Shown here piece after piece: positions 62,399 through 64,000 of a stretch of 64,000 bases of DNA (position 1 is its first letter; each line of letters opens with the position of its first letter). The notes under the pieces are model-generated. The model was not told where the DNA came from and searched no databases. It saw only the letters and a list, made by a program, of their open reading frames with translations. This stretch comes from an uncultured Pelagibacteraceae bacterium (GTDB lineage: Bacteria > Pseudomonadota > Alphaproteobacteria > Pelagibacterales > AG-422-B15). Where the stretch lies: positions 189,517 through 253,516 of the forward strand of contig CACCAS010000002.1 of the NCBI GenBank assembly GCA_902544065.1, written 5' to 3'. A program made the translations under genes and the position numbers.

Positions 62399-62617
62399 AT
62401 GATTAAGTTTTTGGTGTTTTTTGTATTAGGTGCAGCTACTCTATATTTCATAATACGTGCATTTGTAAACAGTGAACCTGGTAAAGTTGGAAGATTTTTA
62501 AAAGTAATTTTTATTGCAGCAATTATTTTTGGGATTATTTATTTTTTATTTAGAGGCAATTTAGGTTTCCTTGCTCCACTACTTGGTTTAGCCAGAAGAT
62601 TATTGGTGGGCTTTTAG
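62399..62617 (+). CDS. Small membrane protein, 72 aa
   Basis: Two hydrophobic helices (FLVFFVLGAATLYFIIRAF and VIFIAAIIFGIIYFLF) joined by NSEPGKVGRFLK. This resembles the N-terminal membrane segment that precedes the J domain in some alphaproteobacterial DnaJ-like proteins, but no J domain follows. It ends 2 bp before the lipoprotein gene and may be cotranscribed with it. Confidence 0.6.
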   Translation: MIKFLVFFVLGAATLYFIIRAFVNSEPGKVGRFLKVIFIAAIIFGIIYFLFRGNLGFLAPLLGLARRLLVGF

Positions 62618-62619
62618 AA

Positions 62620-64000
62620 ATGGAACCCATTCTAAAAAAATTATTCATAACTATTTTCTTCTTTTTTACATCAATTGTTTTTTTTACATCCTGTGATAAT
62701 GACTCGGAACAGTCTGCGGCTTTTACTGGAGTAAGAGTTATAGATAATTCTTATTCTCCACCTGTTGTACGTATAAATCCTGGTGGTAAAGTTAGATTTA
62801 ATAATTGGGGTAATAACCCTCACAACGTGATCGCCGTTGATGAAAGTTGGGGCTCTTTAGAAGAAATCCCAAAGGGAGACTATCTGGATATAAATTATGA
62901 AAATGAAGGACTTTACAAATATTTATGTTCATTTCATGCTTCCCCTGACGGAAAATGGGGAATGGTCGGCTCTGTTGTTGTGGGAGATATAAATTATGAA
63001 GATTATACAAACTTTTCAAAAAAAGACGTGGTTTCCAGGTTTACAGGAAACGTTAGACATGTTCCCGATCGTTATGAAACAATTCAAGACGCTGTAAATG
63101 CCTCAAATCCAGGTGATCTTGTTTTAGTAAAACCAGGTATTTATTACGAAGAAGTTGTTGTAAACGTTCCCTCCATCACAATTAGGGGTTGGGATAGAAA
63201 TACAACAATAATAGATGGAGAGTTTGAAAGAGGTAATGGTATTTTAGTAGCGGGTGTTGATGGAGTAGTTATCGAAAATATAACTGCAAGAAATGCATTA
63301 CTAAATGGTTTTTATTGGGCAACAGTAAAAGGCTATAGAGGATCTTATTTAACTGCATATAATAATGGTGATTATGGAGTCTATGCTTTTGATGCTGTCG
63401 ATGGTGTCTTAGATCATTCTTATGCTTCTGGATCACCAGACGCAGGTTTTTATATTGGCCAATGTTATCCATGTGATGCAATTGTTAATGATGTTATTTC
63501 TGAAAACAATGGGCTCGGTTACTCTGGAACAAATTCGGGTGGATCTCTCTACATTATAAGTTCAGTTTTTAAAAATAATAAAGGTGGATTAGCACCTAAT
63601 ACTCTAGACTCTGAGCTTCTGCCTCCTGAAAGAGAGACTTTTATTATTGGTAATCTTATTGAAAATAATAACAACATAGATGCCCCTGCTACTCAAGCAA
63701 CTAATTTATCACTTGGAAATGGAGTTGTCATTGCTGGAGGAAATAATAATATTATTAAAAATAATGTTATTGCTAATCATAATCTTTACGGTGTAATTAT
63801 AACGGCTACAGCAGATGTGAATTACTGGCCTGCTCACGGCAATCGAGTTGAAAGTAATTTTATCATAAATTCTAAAAGAGCTGATATCGCATCTAGTGGC
63901 CTTTCAAATTTAGGTAACTGTTTTGAAAAAAACTATTTCAACACGTCCATTCCACCTGGTTTACAAACATTGAACAAATGTGATTCTTCATTCTATCCCT
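62620..64000 (+). CDS. Lipoprotein with cupredoxin domain and NosD-like beta-helix (3' end cut off)
   Basis: Open from ATG 62620 to the window edge (460 codons). A hydrophobic signal ends at Cys25 (FFTSC), a lipoprotein candidate. Residues about 38-125 are a cupredoxin-like domain with potential type 1 copper ligands His68 (NPHNV), Cys103 and His106 (YLCSFHA) and Met115 (GMVGSVVV); the His-Met gap of nine is longer than in plastocyanin. From residue ~140 (RYETIQDAVNASNPGDLVLV) a right-handed parallel beta-helix of the NosD/CASH type follows, with asparagine ladders (IENNNNI, IIKNNVIANH). It may deliver or hold copper, or bind polysaccharide. The fusion is notable. Confidence 0.85.
   Translation, partial: MEPILKKLFITIFFFFTSIVFFTSCDNDSEQSAAFTGVRVIDNSYSPPVVRINPGGKVRFNNWGNNPHNVIAVDESWGSLEEIPKGDYLDINYENEGLYKYLCSFHASPDGKWGMVGSVVVGDINYEDYTNFSKKDVVSRFTGNVRHVPDRYETIQDAVNASNPGDLVLVKPGIYYEEVVVNVPSITIRGWDRNTTIIDGEFERGNGILVAGVDGVVIENITARNALLNGFYWATVKGYRGSYLTAYNNGDYGVYAFDAVDGVLDHSYASGSPDAGFYIGQCYPCDAIVNDVISENNGLGYSGTNSGGSLYIISSVFKNNKGGLAPNTLDSELLPPERETFIIGNLIENNNNIDAPATQATNLSLGNGVVIAGGNNNIIKNNVIANHNLYGVIITATADVNYWPAHGNRVESNFIINSKRADIASSGLSNLGNCFEKNYFNTSIPPGLQTLNKCDSSFYP

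Noticed and set aside
62798-63481. Minus-strand frames in the right-end gene
   Set aside because: They are shadows of the long lipoprotein gene, which has a signal sequence and two recognisable domains and stays open to the window edge.

Overview
The window is a 64 kb piece of an AT-rich (roughly one third G+C by eye) bacterial chromosome. Gene content and order point to an alphaproteobacterium: pyrF-trpF-trpB-trpA-accD-folC facing trxA, aroA-cmk-rpsA-ihfB, the TIGR02300-type acidic zinc-ribbon protein beside tRNA-Ala, rnd-kdsD-lptC-lptA-lptB, an NDUFA9-like epimerase beside uppP, and gltD-gltB-queG. Very short spacers, many 1-4 bp overlaps, low G+C and polyamine/amine genes fit a streamlined marine lineage (SAR11-like, HIMB59-like or AEGEAN-169-like). 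That placement is inference; no rRNA is present to test it.

Layout. 1-2.2 kb: parts of a polyamine-type ABC importer (ATPase running in from the left edge, lipoprotein binding protein on the other strand) with a shared terminator. 2.2-7.8 kb: an amidase divergent from an operon of a Rieske-less ring-hydroxylating-oxygenase homologue, a gamma-glutamylamine-synthetase-like glutamine synthetase, an AlaX-type editing domain and an enoyl-CoA hydratase; it looks like an amine-use module. 7.8-13.7 kb: DMT transporter, DjlA-like chaperone, two very small genes, pdxH, SH3 protein, and an orf-sbcB-rmuC DNA-processing group. 13.8-23.6 kb: trxA, then a long minus-strand block of tryptophan, pyrimidine, folate, fatty-acid, aromatic and translation genes. 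23.7-29.2 kb: tRNA-Ala, LPS-transport operon, RNase D, epimerase, uppP. 29.3-37.3 kb: glutamate synthase operon with an unusual leader (two GTCAT-N5-ATGAC palindromes and a 12-codon upstream ORF), queG and an epimerase. 37.3-41 kb: transporter, hydrolase and two glycosyltransferases. 41-49.4 kb: thrS-infC-rpmI-rplT-pheS-pheT-lepA. 49.4-51.4 kb: a mini-island in tRNA-Ser. 51.4-64 kb: accessory genes (FkbM methyltransferase, MFS and LysE exporters, carboxyltransferase, cytochromes, SelO, cold-shock protein, small regulators, a sterol-desaturase-family hydroxylase, TPR lipid-free secreted protein, and a cupredoxin/beta-helix lipoprotein running off the right edge).

Most interesting. (1) A 1.92 kb element at the 3' end of tRNA-Ser(GGA), bounded by a perfect 59-bp direct repeat of the tRNA 3' part, carries only three tandem type IV prepilin genes and no recombinase; each end has a pair of abutting 11-bp repeats, as expected of recombinase arm sites. 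It looks like a non-autonomous pilin cassette. (2) The TrpB and TrpA in the normal trp position keep the catalytic Lys (TrpB) and Glu/Asp (TrpA) but have lost many otherwise near-invariant active-site residues. (3) An oxygenase alpha subunit lacks the entire Rieske cluster-binding region while keeping the catalytic half. (4) A structured, terminator-ended leader RNA with three TTTCGGGG copies precedes a LysE-type exporter. (5) Other points: infC with a probable AUA start, ThrRS without its TGS domain, and a copper-domain/beta-helix fusion lipoprotein.
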